Source of the DNA: WS-11 sp035275545 | GTDB taxonomy: Bacteria > Eisenbacteria > RBG-16-71-46 | Reading direction: 5' to 3' | Length of the DNA stretch: 17,754 nt | Assembly (NCBI GenBank): GCA_035275545.1 | Contig: DATEMP010000291.1 | Coordinates: 1-17,754 of the forward strand | Part shown: positions 1 through 7,961 of the stretch, piece by piece | How positions within the stretch are numbered: the first letter of the stretch is position 1 | How the letters are laid out: each line of letters starts with the position of its first letter | Notes under the pieces: model-generated | The model's input: the letters and a program-made list of their open reading frames with translations, nothing else | What the model was told of the DNA's origin: nothing | Databases searched by the model: none | Position numbers and translations under genes: made by a program

Positions 1-1
1 C

Positions 2-2677
2 GGGCGGCTACGCCTGGGCGACGCGGCGCTCGACATCGTGCCTTCGTGCACCGGCGAGGGCGCCGACATGCGCATCCGGCTCGGGGCGCGCTGGCCCGAC
101 GGCCGGCTCGAGCAGCTCGGCGACGTCCTCTACCTCCCCTCCGACGACGAGCTCCACCCCAGCCTGGTGCTGGCCGGCGGCACCTTCTGGCGGGTGGCCG
201 AGGAGCCGCCCGCCCACCTGATGCGGCGATTCGCCACCGCCGGAAGCCTGAGCGTGCCCGAAGTGGGCCGGGCGCGCTTCCTCGAGCTGCTCGCTTCGAG
301 CTTCTCGAGCGTCGCCGATGCCTTGAGCGAGCACATCCGCGTCCACCGCGTGCGCCCGGTGCTCACCCTCGACCTTCACGAGGACGACTGGCTCCAGCTG
401 CGGCTGTTCGCGCACACCGGCGACGCCGCGTGGCGGCCCGGCGTCGAAGCACCCGGCGTGGTCGCATTCGAGCTCGGCTCCGGAGGCCGGTGGCTGCGCT
501 CGGGGCCGGCCGGTGCGGCAGCCCCGGCGGGCGATGAGCGCGCCCCGTTCGGAGGCTCCGACGATGGCGATCGCCCCGCCGACGACGGCGATGCAGCCGA
601 CGCCGCGCCGCCACCGGCGGCCGCCGACGGCGCCGGCTCGTCGGTCTGGATCGAGGTGCCCGACCCGGTGCAGATGGAGCCTGCGCGCCAGTGGCTGCGC
701 GAGCTGCCCGTGGTGCGGCGCTCCGCGCCCAAGCTGGCGGTCCCCGCCACCACGCCGGAGCCCGAGGAGCTCGACGCGTGGATCCGTCTCGGGCCGCGGA
801 GTCTCAACGCGTTCGCCGAGGCATGGGACCGGCGTCCGCGCGACGTGGTCTACCTCGGCAACCCGCGCATGCGCGACCTGCTCGGCGAGGATCGCGCGAT
901 CCGCCCCCGCCTGACGGTGGTGGCGAGCGGCATGGACTGGTTCACGGTCTCCGCCGAATGGCAGGCGGAGGGGCTCTCGCTCAGCGAATCGGACCTGGCG
1001 CAGCTGCGCTCGGCGCGCACCCGGTTCGTGAAGCTCTCGTCCGGCTGGGTGCGCCGCGATCACGTCGAGGCCTTCGACGCCGCGGCGGAGATGCTCGCCG
1101 ATCTCGGCATCGAGGCGGGCGCGGGCGAGCAGCGGATCACGCTCGCCCAGCTGGCGCGCGCCCGGCCCGAGAACCTCGCCGCACTCGGAAACCTGGGCGG
1201 CGATCCCGGTACCCTGCTCGAGATCGAGCGGCTGCGCGAACGCATCCAGGCCTTCGAAGGCCTGCCGCGCGTCCCGGTCACGCCGCATCTCGAGACCATC
1301 CTGCGCCCCTACCAGCGCGACGGAATCGATTTCCTGGCGTACGTCACCGGCCTGGCGATGGGCGCGGTCCTGGCCGACGACATGGGCCTCGGCAAGACCG
1401 TCCAGGCGCTCGCGTGGGTGGAGTGGCTGATCGAGCGCGATCCGAAGGGTGGTCCGACCCTGGTCGTGTGCCCGGCGTCGGTGGTCCACAACTGGCAGCG
1501 CGAGGCCGAGCGCTTCACCCCCGGCCTGCGGGTGATGGCGCTCACCAGCGGCGAGGAGCGTCACGCGCTGCGGCGCGAGGTGCCCGATCACGACCTGGTG
1601 GTCACCACCTACGCGCTGCTGCGGCGCGATCTCGAGAGCTGGAAGGCGATCCCGCTGCGCGCGGCGATCCTCGACGAGGCGCAGAACATCAAGAACCCGA
1701 ACGCGGTGGTGAGCCGCGCCGTGCTCGAGCTCAACACCCGCCACCGCCTGGCGCTCACCGGGACGCCGATCGAGAACCGCGCGCTCGACCTGTGGAGCAT
1801 CATGCAGTTCGTCAATCCCGGCTACCTGGGCCGCCGCTCGGCGTTCGCCTCCCGCTACGACCGGCCGGATGCGCCGCCCCACATGCGGCGCCTGCTCGCC
1901 GCACGGCTGCGCCCGGTGATGATGCGGCGCTTGAAGGAGCAGGTGGCGCCCGATCTCCCCGATCGCATCGAGGAGCGCCGCGAGTGCGAGCTCACGCCCG
2001 GCCAGCGCAAGCTCTACCTTGCCGAGCTGCTGCGCGGCCGCGCCACGGTGGAGCGGCTCAAGGCGTCGCCCGACGGCGTCATGGGGCACAAGTTCGAGGT
2101 GCTCACCACGCTCACCCGCCTGCGCCAGGTGTGCTGCCATCCCATGCTCGCCGGCGGCCGTGAGGGCCTGGGCTCGGGCAAGTTCGACGCGCTGTTCGAG
2201 ATCCTGGAGCCGCTGCTCGCCGAGGGACGCAAGGTGCTCGTGTTCTCGCAGTTCGTGGAGTGCCTCAAGCTGCTCTCCACCGAGATGAAGCGGCGCGACA
2301 TCCGCCAGCACATGCTGATCGGGGCGACCACGCGCCGCGAGGCGGTGGTCAACGCCTTCGAGACCGACCCCGAGCCGTGCGTGTTCCTGATCTCGCTCAA
2401 GGCCGGCGGCGCCGGGCTCAACCTGACCGCGGCGAGCTACGTAGTGCTGTTCGATCCGTGGTGGAACCCCGCGGTCGAGGCCCAGGCGATCGACCGCGCC
2501 CACCGCATCGGCCAGACGCGCACCGTGATCGCCTACCGCATGCTGGCTGCGGGCACCATCGAGGAGAAGATCTGGGAGCTGCAGCAGCGCAAGGCGGCGC
2601 TGGTGTCGGACGTGCTCGGCGAGGACGGGTTCGCGCGCTCGCTCACCCAGAAGGATCTCGACTACCTGCTGAGCTAG
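2..2677 (+). CDS. SNF2-family DEAD/DEAH-box helicase/ATPase (5' end outside window)
   Basis: Swi2/Snf2-type ATPase, predicted to translocate on DNA and remodel protein-DNA complexes in the cytoplasm. The first in-window start is GTG at 38, but the frame is open to the left edge and the residues before it read like the same domain, so the true N-terminus is probably upstream. Numbering from 38: a divergent N-terminal region (about 1-160), a low-complexity Ala/Asp/Pro linker (about 160-215), a second associated region, then the two RecA-like lobes. Walker A is DDMGLGKT with Lys453, the DEAQ box is at 546-549, motif III reads LTGTPIENR, motif V GGAGLNL, and motif VI DRAHRIGQ at 819-826. All key residues are intact. 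The gene ends in TAG, overlapping the stop of the convergent downstream gene. It is the only plus-strand gene here. The family is certain; the cellular target is not visible. Confidence 0.93.
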   Translation, partial: GRLRLGDAALDIVPSCTGEGADMRIRLGARWPDGRLEQLGDVLYLPSDDELHPSLVLAGGTFWRVAEEPPAHLMRRFATAGSLSVPEVGRARFLELLASSFSSVADALSEHIRVHRVRPVLTLDLHEDDWLQLRLFAHTGDAAWRPGVEAPGVVAFELGSGGRWLRSGPAGAAAPAGDERAPFGGSDDGDRPADDGDAADAAPPPAAADGAGSSVWIEVPDPVQMEPARQWLRELPVVRRSAPKLAVPATTPEPEELDAWIRLGPRSLNAFAEAWDRRPRDVVYLGNPRMRDLLGEDRAIRPRLTVVASGMDWFTVSAEWQAEGLSLSESDLAQLRSARTRFVKLSSGWVRRDHVEAFDAAAEMLADLGIEAGAGEQRITLAQLARARPENLAALGNLGGDPGTLLEIERLRERIQAFEGLPRVPVTPHLETILRPYQRDGIDFLAYVTGLAMGAVLADDMGLGKTVQALAWVEWLIERDPKGGPTLVVCPASVVHNWQREAERFTPGLRVMALTSGEERHALRREVPDHDLVVTTYALLRRDLESWKAIPLRAAILDEAQNIKNPNAVVSRAVLELNTRHRLALTGTPIENRALDLWSIMQFVNPGYLGRRSAFASRYDRPDAPPHMRRLLAARLRPVMMRRLKEQVAPDLPDRIEERRECELTPGQRKLYLAELLRGRATVERLKASPDGVMGHKFEVLTTLTRLRQVCCHPMLAGGREGLGSGKFDALFEILEPLLAEGRKVLVFSQFVECLKLLSTEMKRRDIRQHMLIGATTRREAVVNAFETDPEPCVFLISLKAGGAGLNLTAASYVVLFDPWWNPAVEAQAIDRAHRIGQTRTVIAYRMLAAGTIEEKIWELQQRKAALVSDVLGEDGFARSLTQKDLDYLLS

Positions 2678-4446
2678 GGGCGCTGCGCCCGAGGCGGTCG
2701 TCGGGTGTCCGCGAGCAGCTGCCGCAGGTGCTGGTTCTCCGGGTTCTGGCGCACCAGGCTGTCCAACCGCGCCTCGGCCTCGCGCATGCGGCCGTGCAGC
2801 ATCGCCATCACCGCCATCACGTAGCGCGCGTCCATGTTCTCGTTCCAGAGGCCGTACGAACGATCGGCTTCCCGCAGCGCCTCGTCGTCGCGGCGGAGCC
2901 CGCTCAGCGCAATCGCGCGGCGGCCGGCGATCAGGCTCCGCGAGACCCGTGCCGCCGGGTCGTTCGGGAGCGACTCGGCGATCGCGACCTCCCGAAGCGC
3001 CTCGTCCCACGCCTGGCGACCGATGAGCTGCGAAGCGACGTCGATGCGCCACAGAGCCTCGGCGTTCACCGCCACGATCTGCCGCGTCATCGTGGGCTCG
3101 AACTCCAGCACCACCAGGCTGTCGCCCCAGCGGAGCGGCCGGCCGGCGTCCAGTGCCACCCGATGCAGGCTCGTGTCCCGGTACCAGACCTGGAAGGCCC
3201 GGTCATCGGCGAACGCGTGGAACGCGCGCAACGGATAGTGGTGCGGCGCGACGCGAAGCCCGGGCGCGGGCGCCGGGCGCACCCGCTCGAGCTCGCGACG
3301 GGTCTCGCCGGAGAGCCGCTGGAGCCGGACCAGCTCCTTGAAGTCGAGCGAGGTGACCGGAGGCGCGAAGAGGATGGCCGGCGGGGGTGCCGGGCTCGCG
3401 ACGAAGGTGGCCAGGCGCAGCGCGGTGAGCGCGGCGATCAGCCACGGATGGGTCGCACCCAGCAGCGCGACCGCGGCGACGCCGAGCCCGATCGCACAGA
3501 ACGGGCTCCGATAGGGCCGCCAGTCGGGGTGGACGCCCGCCAGGAGTACCGAAGCGAGCGCGATCCACACGCCGCCCCAGGCGAGCCACGGCGCGGTTCG
3601 GCGGACGCGCGCGCGTGACGATGGGCTCACAATCAGGACCACGAGCGGGACCAGGAACAGGGCGATGAGCGCGGCCCCCGCCGCCGCATCGAGCCGTGGG
3701 GCGAGCGCCGGCAGGCTGAACGCGTCGCGCACGCCGTTCGTGAACGCCCAGTTGAAACGTTCCGGCCATGGCGCTACCGACGCGGGCGTCGCCGACGCCG
3801 GGTCGCGTATCAGGATCAGCGCAGCGTGGCCGATGGCGAAGCGGTAGACGAGGAGCCACACGGCCACGACCGACGCAGTGGCCAGCGCCCAGCGCACGCG
3901 TGAGCGCAGGCCTTCGATCCTGGCGCCGGGCATCCACGGGATGAGCAGGGCGGTGACGACCGCGGTCTCCTTGCACAGGAGACCGGCGGCCAGCGCGACC
4001 AGCGTGGTCGAAAGCCGCGAGCGGCTCGCCTGGTGCAGGGCGAGCGCACTGAACACGATCGCCCCGAGATCGTGGAAGCTCGTGGGCGTGGCGAGCAGGG
4101 TCCGGGCTTCGGACATGAGCAGCGGGAACGTGGCCGCCGCCGCGGCGGCGGCACCCGGCCAGCTCCGGCGCAACGCGCGGTAGAGCAACAGCCCCGCGAC
4201 CGCGGCCAGCACGGCGTGGAGTGCTGCCACCCAGGCCGGGTGCTCCAGGATGGTCCCGCCCAGCAGCCGGAAGTACACCTGGCGCGCGAGCGGACGCCAG
4301 TAGAGGCGCGAGCCGCCGCCATCCAGCCAGTCGGCATCCGCGAACCGCGCGTTGTGGAGGTAGTCGAAGTCGTCCGAGACCGGCTCGCCGATGAACGGGT
4401 ACCAGGAGCGGGCCGCGAGCAGGATGGCGGCGACCAGCGGCGCCAA
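2674..4446 (-). CDS. Polytopic GT-C-like glycosyltransferase/TPR membrane protein
   Basis: Integral membrane protein with many hydrophobic segments, followed by a soluble C-terminal helical-repeat domain (about residues 460-580) with TPR-like pairs such as AWDEALREVAIAESLP. Shortly after the first membrane segment is SDDFDYL (Asp25, Asp26), placed like the acidic catalytic motif in the first external loop of GT-C glycosyltransferases. CKET at 158-161 resembles the KE motif in PMT/TMTC-like proteins. In these families a lipid-linked sugar is transferred at the outer face of the membrane; that role is inferred here. The start is uncertain: the only in-frame start-like codon near the first membrane segment is TTG at 4446 with no good Shine-Dalgarno. 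The frame remains open upstream through a run of seven proline codons (about 4468-4488) into the thioredoxin-TPR gene, so translation may begin earlier. It ends in TAG inside the helicase stop. It could instead be a non-enzymatic membrane TPR protein. Confidence 0.75.
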   Translation of the reverse strand: MAPLVAAILLAARSWYPFIGEPVSDDFDYLHNARFADADWLDGGGSRLYWRPLARQVYFRLLGGTILEHPAWVAALHAVLAAVAGLLLYRALRRSWPGAAAAAAATFPLLMSEARTLLATPTSFHDLGAIVFSALALHQASRSRLSTTLVALAAGLLCKETAVVTALLIPWMPGARIEGLRSRVRWALATASVVAVWLLVYRFAIGHAALILIRDPASATPASVAPWPERFNWAFTNGVRDAFSLPALAPRLDAAAGAALIALFLVPLVVLIVSPSSRARVRRTAPWLAWGGVWIALASVLLAGVHPDWRPYRSPFCAIGLGVAAVALLGATHPWLIAALTALRLATFVASPAPPPAILFAPPVTSLDFKELVRLQRLSGETRRELERVRPAPAPGLRVAPHHYPLRAFHAFADDRAFQVWYRDTSLHRVALDAGRPLRWGDSLVVLEFEPTMTRQIVAVNAEALWRIDVASQLIGRQAWDEALREVAIAESLPNDPAARVSRSLIAGRRAIALSGLRRDDEALREADRSYGLWNENMDARYVMAVMAMLHGRMREAEARLDSLVRQNPENQHLRQLLADTRRPPRAQRP

Positions 4447-4565
4447 CGCCCAGGGATCCCGGTGGATCGGCGGTGGCGGTGGCGGCGGATCGTGCGGGCG
4501 CCGTGGTGCAGACCGCCCGGGGGTCGCGGGCGGCCGCGGGCGCCGCGCGCTGGTGGCGCGGCGAG

Positions 4566-5993
4566 TTATTTCAGGCCCTCGAGCTTCTTCTCGAGCGAGG
4601 CGATGGTGTTGTTCGACCGCTGGCCTTCGGGCAGCGCCTTCGCATAGGCGATCGCCTCTTCGAGCGCGCTCCGCGCGGCGGGCACGTCGTCCTTACCCTT
4701 CAGGATGTCGACGCGGTTCTGGTAGATGAGCAGTTTGCGGGGGCCATAGGCGCGGGCGAGCGCCAGGTCCGATTCGGCCAGCGCCTTGTCCCACTGCTTC
4801 ATCGCCTTGTACGCGCTGGCGAGCCGCGCGTGCGGGTTGTAGTCGTCGGGGAAGTCGCGCGCCGACGTCTCGAGCATCGGGATCGCCTTCTCCGGATGCC
4901 CGATCTCGATGTAGGCGCTCAGCCGGTGCGAGTCGAACACCGCGCGCGCCTCGGGTGTCTTCGCCTTCGCGGCCTCGCCGTCGAGGAATGCGGACCACTG
5001 CCCGGCCACCTGCCGCTGCCCGACCGAGTCCGAGTCGGCTTCGCGTGCATCCATCAGCGAGATCCAGAGTCCCGAGCGGTCGTCCCCGGTCAGCTCGAGC
5101 TTCGGGTCCGCGAGGACGAGACGTGTCGCCCGCTCGAACTCGGCGATCCGCTCCTTGCGCCGCGGCGCGTCGGCGGGAAGCCGGATCGCGCAGCTCAGCC
5201 CGCTCGCGACCACGGTCGCGGCGTGCGGCGTGTTGCGCAGTCGCGGGAGCGACGCCTCGGCGAGCGCCACGCATGCTTCGGCGCTGTCCGCCTGGTCGAG
5301 CGCGAAGAGCCGCGCGTCGACCGCGCGCCCGTAGGCGACCCAGTCGGCGGGGGCGCTGGCCAGCGCCTCGCCGTAGGCGGCCGCGGCGGCCGCGTGCTGG
5401 TCGGCGCCGTAAAGCGAGTCGGCGCGCGCGAGGATCGCATCGGTCCCCGCGCGCGTGTTGCGCCGCGCATACGCCGCGCTCTGCTCCCCGAACAGCTTGT
5501 CGAACTGGCTGACCGAGGCGCTTCCCACCCAGCGGATCAGGACGTCGCCCGAGGCGGGATCGATCACGTAGAACGTCGGGTACGCGGGGATGCGATAGCG
5601 ACGCCGGAACTCGGCGTTGACCGCCTTCTCACCGTCGATCGCGAGCCAGACAAACTGTCCGGCGTGCTTCGCGAGGGCGGGGTCCGTGAAAACGTACGCC
5701 CTCATCGAGCGGCAGCTGTGTCACCAGGGCGCCCAGGACTCCACGAACATCGGGATGCTGCGTGCCTTGGCGTCGGCCACCGCACGGGCGTAGTCGTCCT
5801 CGACCCACGGCAGCACGCTCTTGGCGTGCGCGGAAGTCTTCGGGCTCGACTTGATGGCCGCGGAGGCCGCGGAGGCCGCCTGGGGGGCGAGGATCGCGCC
5901 GGCCACGAGCAGGGCGAGGAGTGGTTTCACGACGGCGATGCTACCCCGCCGGCGCCCGGCGCGCCAGGGATTCGCGACCGCCGCCCGCCCCAT
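4566..5993 (-). CDS. Secreted thioredoxin-TPR protein, candidate selenoprotein (in-frame TGA at WUxxC)
   Basis: One reading frame with a single in-frame TGA at 5721-5723. Counting from ATG 5993 (475 aa), residues 1-42 form a basic N-region, a hydrophobic core and an AASA cleavage site, so export is predicted. Residues 60-150 form a thioredoxin fold: FVESWAPW, then the TGA as residue 91, then HSC with Cys94, and the cis-Pro loop IPAYPTFYVID (Pro139). Residues about 180-470 are TPR-like helical repeats. The TGA replaces the first cysteine of W-C-x-x-C, which supports selenocysteine insertion giving a UHSC redox centre. ATG 5993 is preceded by GGAAGG at 7 nt; GTG 5940 is a possible alternative. 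The frame has no other stop for 384 codons after the TGA, and the later ATG at 5705 lacks a Shine-Dalgarno and would leave half a fold. Alternatives are a nonsense mutation or a TGC-to-TGA base error. Probably co-transcribed with the upstream oxidoreductase. Confidence 0.8.
5673..5703 (-). promoter_or_regulatory. Candidate bacterial SECIS-like stem-loop downstream of the TGA
   Basis: On the minus strand, GAGGGCG (5703 down to 5697, starting 18 nt after the TGA) pairs perfectly with CGCCCTC (5679 down to 5673). Inside it, CGT and ACG (5694-5692 with 5687-5685) can form a short inner stem closed by the loop TTTC; if only the outermost CG pair forms, the loop begins with G. The apical loop is about 27-30 nt from the TGA, in the range expected of bacterial SECIS elements. 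High GC makes chance hairpins common, and the loop does not match a well-known SECIS exactly. A shorter competing hairpin (5698-5713) has a GAT loop. Confidence 0.38.
5721..5723 (-). other. In-frame TGA, candidate selenocysteine codon
   Basis: This TGA lies between TGG (Trp90) and CAC-AGC-TGC (His-Ser-Cys94), giving W-U-H-S-C. The position is that of the attacking cysteine in thioredoxin-fold proteins, a classic site of Cys/Sec exchange. TGA terminates the adjacent oxidoreductase (5996-5998) and several other genes here, so general reassignment of TGA is excluded. Confidence 0.7.
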
Positions 5994-5995
5994 GC

Positions 5996-7228
5996 TCATT
6001 CCTTCCACGGGGGGACGATCGCCACTTCCATGGCCGACATTGCCAGCTTCTCCCGGTCCTCGCCCGACGTGGGCTTCCCCTCGCGGATCAGGTTGCGGGC
6101 CCAGTCCACCTTCTCCCAGGTGTTCCAGAGCAGCACGCCCCGGATCACGTCGTCCTGGAGGTAGAACACGATCCCCTCGCGGTACTCCTCCTTCCAGACC
6201 GCGTGGGTGGGAAGGCTGGAGTCCAGGAGCCCGACCGCCTCCCAGCCCAGCTCGAACAGGTCCGAGTAGAAGTAGGGCATGTAGGTGTAGGGGCGGTTGG
6301 CGCCCGCCATGTTGGCGCCCGCGCACCGCCCGTGCTCCTGGGCGTGGTTCACGTGCTCGATCCGCATGCGCCGGTCGAGCGCGATGTAGGGGAACTCCGC
6401 CACGTCGCCGGCCGCGTAGATGTGCGGGTCGCTGGTGCGCGCGTACTCGTCGACCTCGATGCCGTTGCCGACCTCGAGCCCCGCGCCCTCGGCGAGATCC
6501 GTGACCGGCTCGGCACCGATCCCGGCGAGCACGAGCTGGGTGGTGACCTCGTTGCCGTTGGCAGTATGGGCGACCAGCTCGGAACGCTCCTCGATGCGCA
6601 TCACGGTCTCACCCGAGACCGTCTCGACGCCCTTGTCGCGGTAGTAGTCGGCGACGAACAGTCCCAGCTCGCGCGTCAGCACCCGCGGGAGCGGATACTC
6701 GTTCGGGTAGAGGAGTGTGACCTCCTTGCCCGCCGTGCGCAGCGCCGCCGCCATCTCCATGCCGATGAAGCCGCCCCCCAGGATGAGCGCGTGCTGGAAG
6801 CGCGGCAGGTACTCGGCGAAGAACAGGTAGTCCTCGAGCGAGCGGTAGTAGTGGACCCCTTCGCTCTCGGCGCCCTCGATGTCGAGACGCCGCGGCCGCG
6901 CCCCGGTGACCAGCAGGAGCTTCTCGTAGTCGTAGGTGGTGCCGTGGTCGTCCCAGATCCGCCGGTGCTCGGGGTCGATCTCGACCACCTCGCGCCGCAG
7001 CACCAGCTCGACCTTGTTCTCGCGATAGAAGTCGTCGGGATGGAGCGGGAGCTGGTCACGCGTGGTCTTGCCCATCCACAGGCCCTTGGAGAGCGGCGGC
7101 CGATCGTAGGGCGGATGGTTCTCGCGCGAGAGCAGCAGGATGCTGCCGGTCTTGTCCTGCGAGCGAATCCCTTCGATGGCGAAGGCGCCGGCATGGCCGC
7201 CGCCCACGATCACGTACTGATAAGTCAT
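5996..7228 (-). CDS. AIF-family FAD/NAD(P)H-dependent oxidoreductase
   Basis: A 410-aa flavoprotein predicted to bind FAD and NAD(P)H and move electrons to an unidentified acceptor. Visible motifs: the FAD-binding GGGHAG at 9-14, NHPPYDRPPLSK at 38-48, LLVTGARPRR at 105-114, a second dinucleotide-binding motif GGGFIG at 151-156 followed by EVTLLYP, and the FAD ribityl motif YAAGDVAEF at 271-279. The C-terminal domain carries YSDLFELGWEAVGLLDSSLP (321-340), closely resembling the mitochondrial apoptosis-inducing factor family, as does HVNHAQEHGRCAGANM just before it. This favours the AIF branch over rubredoxin or ferredoxin reductases. The ATG at 7228 was chosen because AGGGAG precedes it and the fold begins at once; an upstream ATG at 7258 would add ten unlikely residues. 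No signal peptide, so cytoplasmic. The TGA stop overlaps an ATG of the thioredoxin-TPR frame, whose preferred start lies 2 nt further on, implying translational coupling. Confidence 0.92.
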   Translation of the reverse strand: MTYQYVIVGGGHAGAFAIEGIRSQDKTGSILLLSRENHPPYDRPPLSKGLWMGKTTRDQLPLHPDDFYRENKVELVLRREVVEIDPEHRRIWDDHGTTYDYEKLLLVTGARPRRLDIEGAESEGVHYYRSLEDYLFFAEYLPRFQHALILGGGFIGMEMAAALRTAGKEVTLLYPNEYPLPRVLTRELGLFVADYYRDKGVETVSGETVMRIEERSELVAHTANGNEVTTQLVLAGIGAEPVTDLAEGAGLEVGNGIEVDEYARTSDPHIYAAGDVAEFPYIALDRRMRIEHVNHAQEHGRCAGANMAGANRPYTYMPYFYSDLFELGWEAVGLLDSSLPTHAVWKEEYREGIVFYLQDDVIRGVLLWNTWEKVDWARNLIREGKPTSGEDREKLAMSAMEVAIVPPWKE

Positions 7229-7344
7229 TGAGTCAGCTCCCTGCGCGGCGCGAGGCATACCTCGCGTGATGTCGGCGCGGCCGGTTGCGGCAGGGTATCA
7301 CGCGGGGTTGCGGGACGCGCATCGGGCATGCGCGCCCACACCGT

Positions 7345-7369
7345 CGGCGCCGGGAGGGCCCCGGCGCCG
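7345..7369 (-). terminator. GC-rich hairpin between 190-aa gene and AIF-like gene
   Basis: CGGCGCCGGG at 7345-7354 is perfectly complementary to CCCGGCGCCG at 7360-7369, giving a 10-bp stem with a 5-nt loop. It begins 19 nt past the stop of the 190-aa gene. No T-tract follows on the minus strand, so it may be an imperfect terminator or an RNA-stabilising 3' structure. It is palindromic, so strand assignment rests on context. Confidence 0.45.
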
Positions 7370-7388
7370 TGCCGTCAGGGAGCCGACA

Positions 7389-7961
7389 TCACCTCGCCGA
7401 TGCGTGGGGCATCATCACGCAGGCATGGTCCTCGGGGTCCACGTGGTCGCTCGCGTACTCGGTCAGGCAGTAGATGCACCGCCCTTCGAGCCGTGCCGGG
7501 CGCAGGAAACTGCCGATCGCGGCGCACTCGCCCATGTCGAGCTCCGGCTGGCCGAGCACGTCCCAGACGTCGGTGATGTAGTCGACCACCGCGGCGCGCC
7601 AGCGCAGTACCTCGAGCACCGCCTCCATCGGGTCGTCGCGCCGCGGGAGCGGCGTGACGGACGGGAACGGCACCAGAGCGTAGTTCGAGGACGCCGCCCA
7701 GTTCCGCGTCTTCACGTCCCACGCGATCTGGAGCAGCGTGACCAGCCGCGTGCGCGCCCGCGTCGTCAGGTGCTCGATGTGGGCGATCAGCGGATCGTTG
7801 GTGAGGAGCGCGGTGACGACCGTGTCGTGCCAGCGACGGATCTCGTTGAGATACGCGCCGGCGACCGTGGGCAGCACCGGAAGATCGATGAGCGTCCGAT
7901 CGATGCGCGCCGGCGGCACCGGGAAGCACAGGTGGTCGAGTGTGTATCGGGATCTCTTCAT
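7389..7961 (-). CDS. Unrecognised 190-aa protein with C-terminal CxxC
   Basis: I do not recognise the family. The start ATG at 7961 has a strong AGGAGG about 9 nt upstream, and the protein from there has no signal peptide or membrane segment. It appears mostly helical (for example TVVTALLTNDPLIAHIEHLT at 47-66 and an aromatic-rich stretch near 120-135). The end carries Cys162, Cys165, His173, His179 and Cys181; CIYC followed by HAC could form a small zinc or metal site, which is inference only. It is separated from the AIF-like gene by 160 nt containing a strong hairpin and from the upstream FG-GAP gene by 209 nt with repeated GTGATGC elements, so it is probably its own transcription unit. 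A minus-strand frame overlapping it is Arg/His-rich and was judged a shadow. Confidence 0.75.
   Translation of the reverse strand: MKRSRYTLDHLCFPVPPARIDRTLIDLPVLPTVAGAYLNEIRRWHDTVVTALLTNDPLIAHIEHLTTRARTRLVTLLQIAWDVKTRNWAASSNYALVPFPSVTPLPRRDDPMEAVLEVLRWRAAVVDYITDVWDVLGQPELDMGECAAIGSFLRPARLEGRCIYCLTEYASDHVDPEDHACVMMPHASAR

Noticed and set aside
8..3052. Minus-strand open frame of about 1000 codons opposite the helicase
   Set aside because: It lies antisense to a gene with all helicase motifs, is rich in Arg, His, Ala and Gly, and shows no domain; typical shadow of a high-GC gene.
4566..5705. Separate 379-aa gene starting at ATG 5705
   Set aside because: No Shine-Dalgarno before this ATG, and the product would begin just after the active-site Cys94 of a thioredoxin fold whose first half lies in the same frame upstream of the TGA.
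5721..5998. Reassignment of TGA to Trp or Gly across the organism
   Set aside because: TGA ends the AIF-like, MATE, lipoprotein, 190-aa and 14-repeat genes at sensible protein termini, so it works as a stop.
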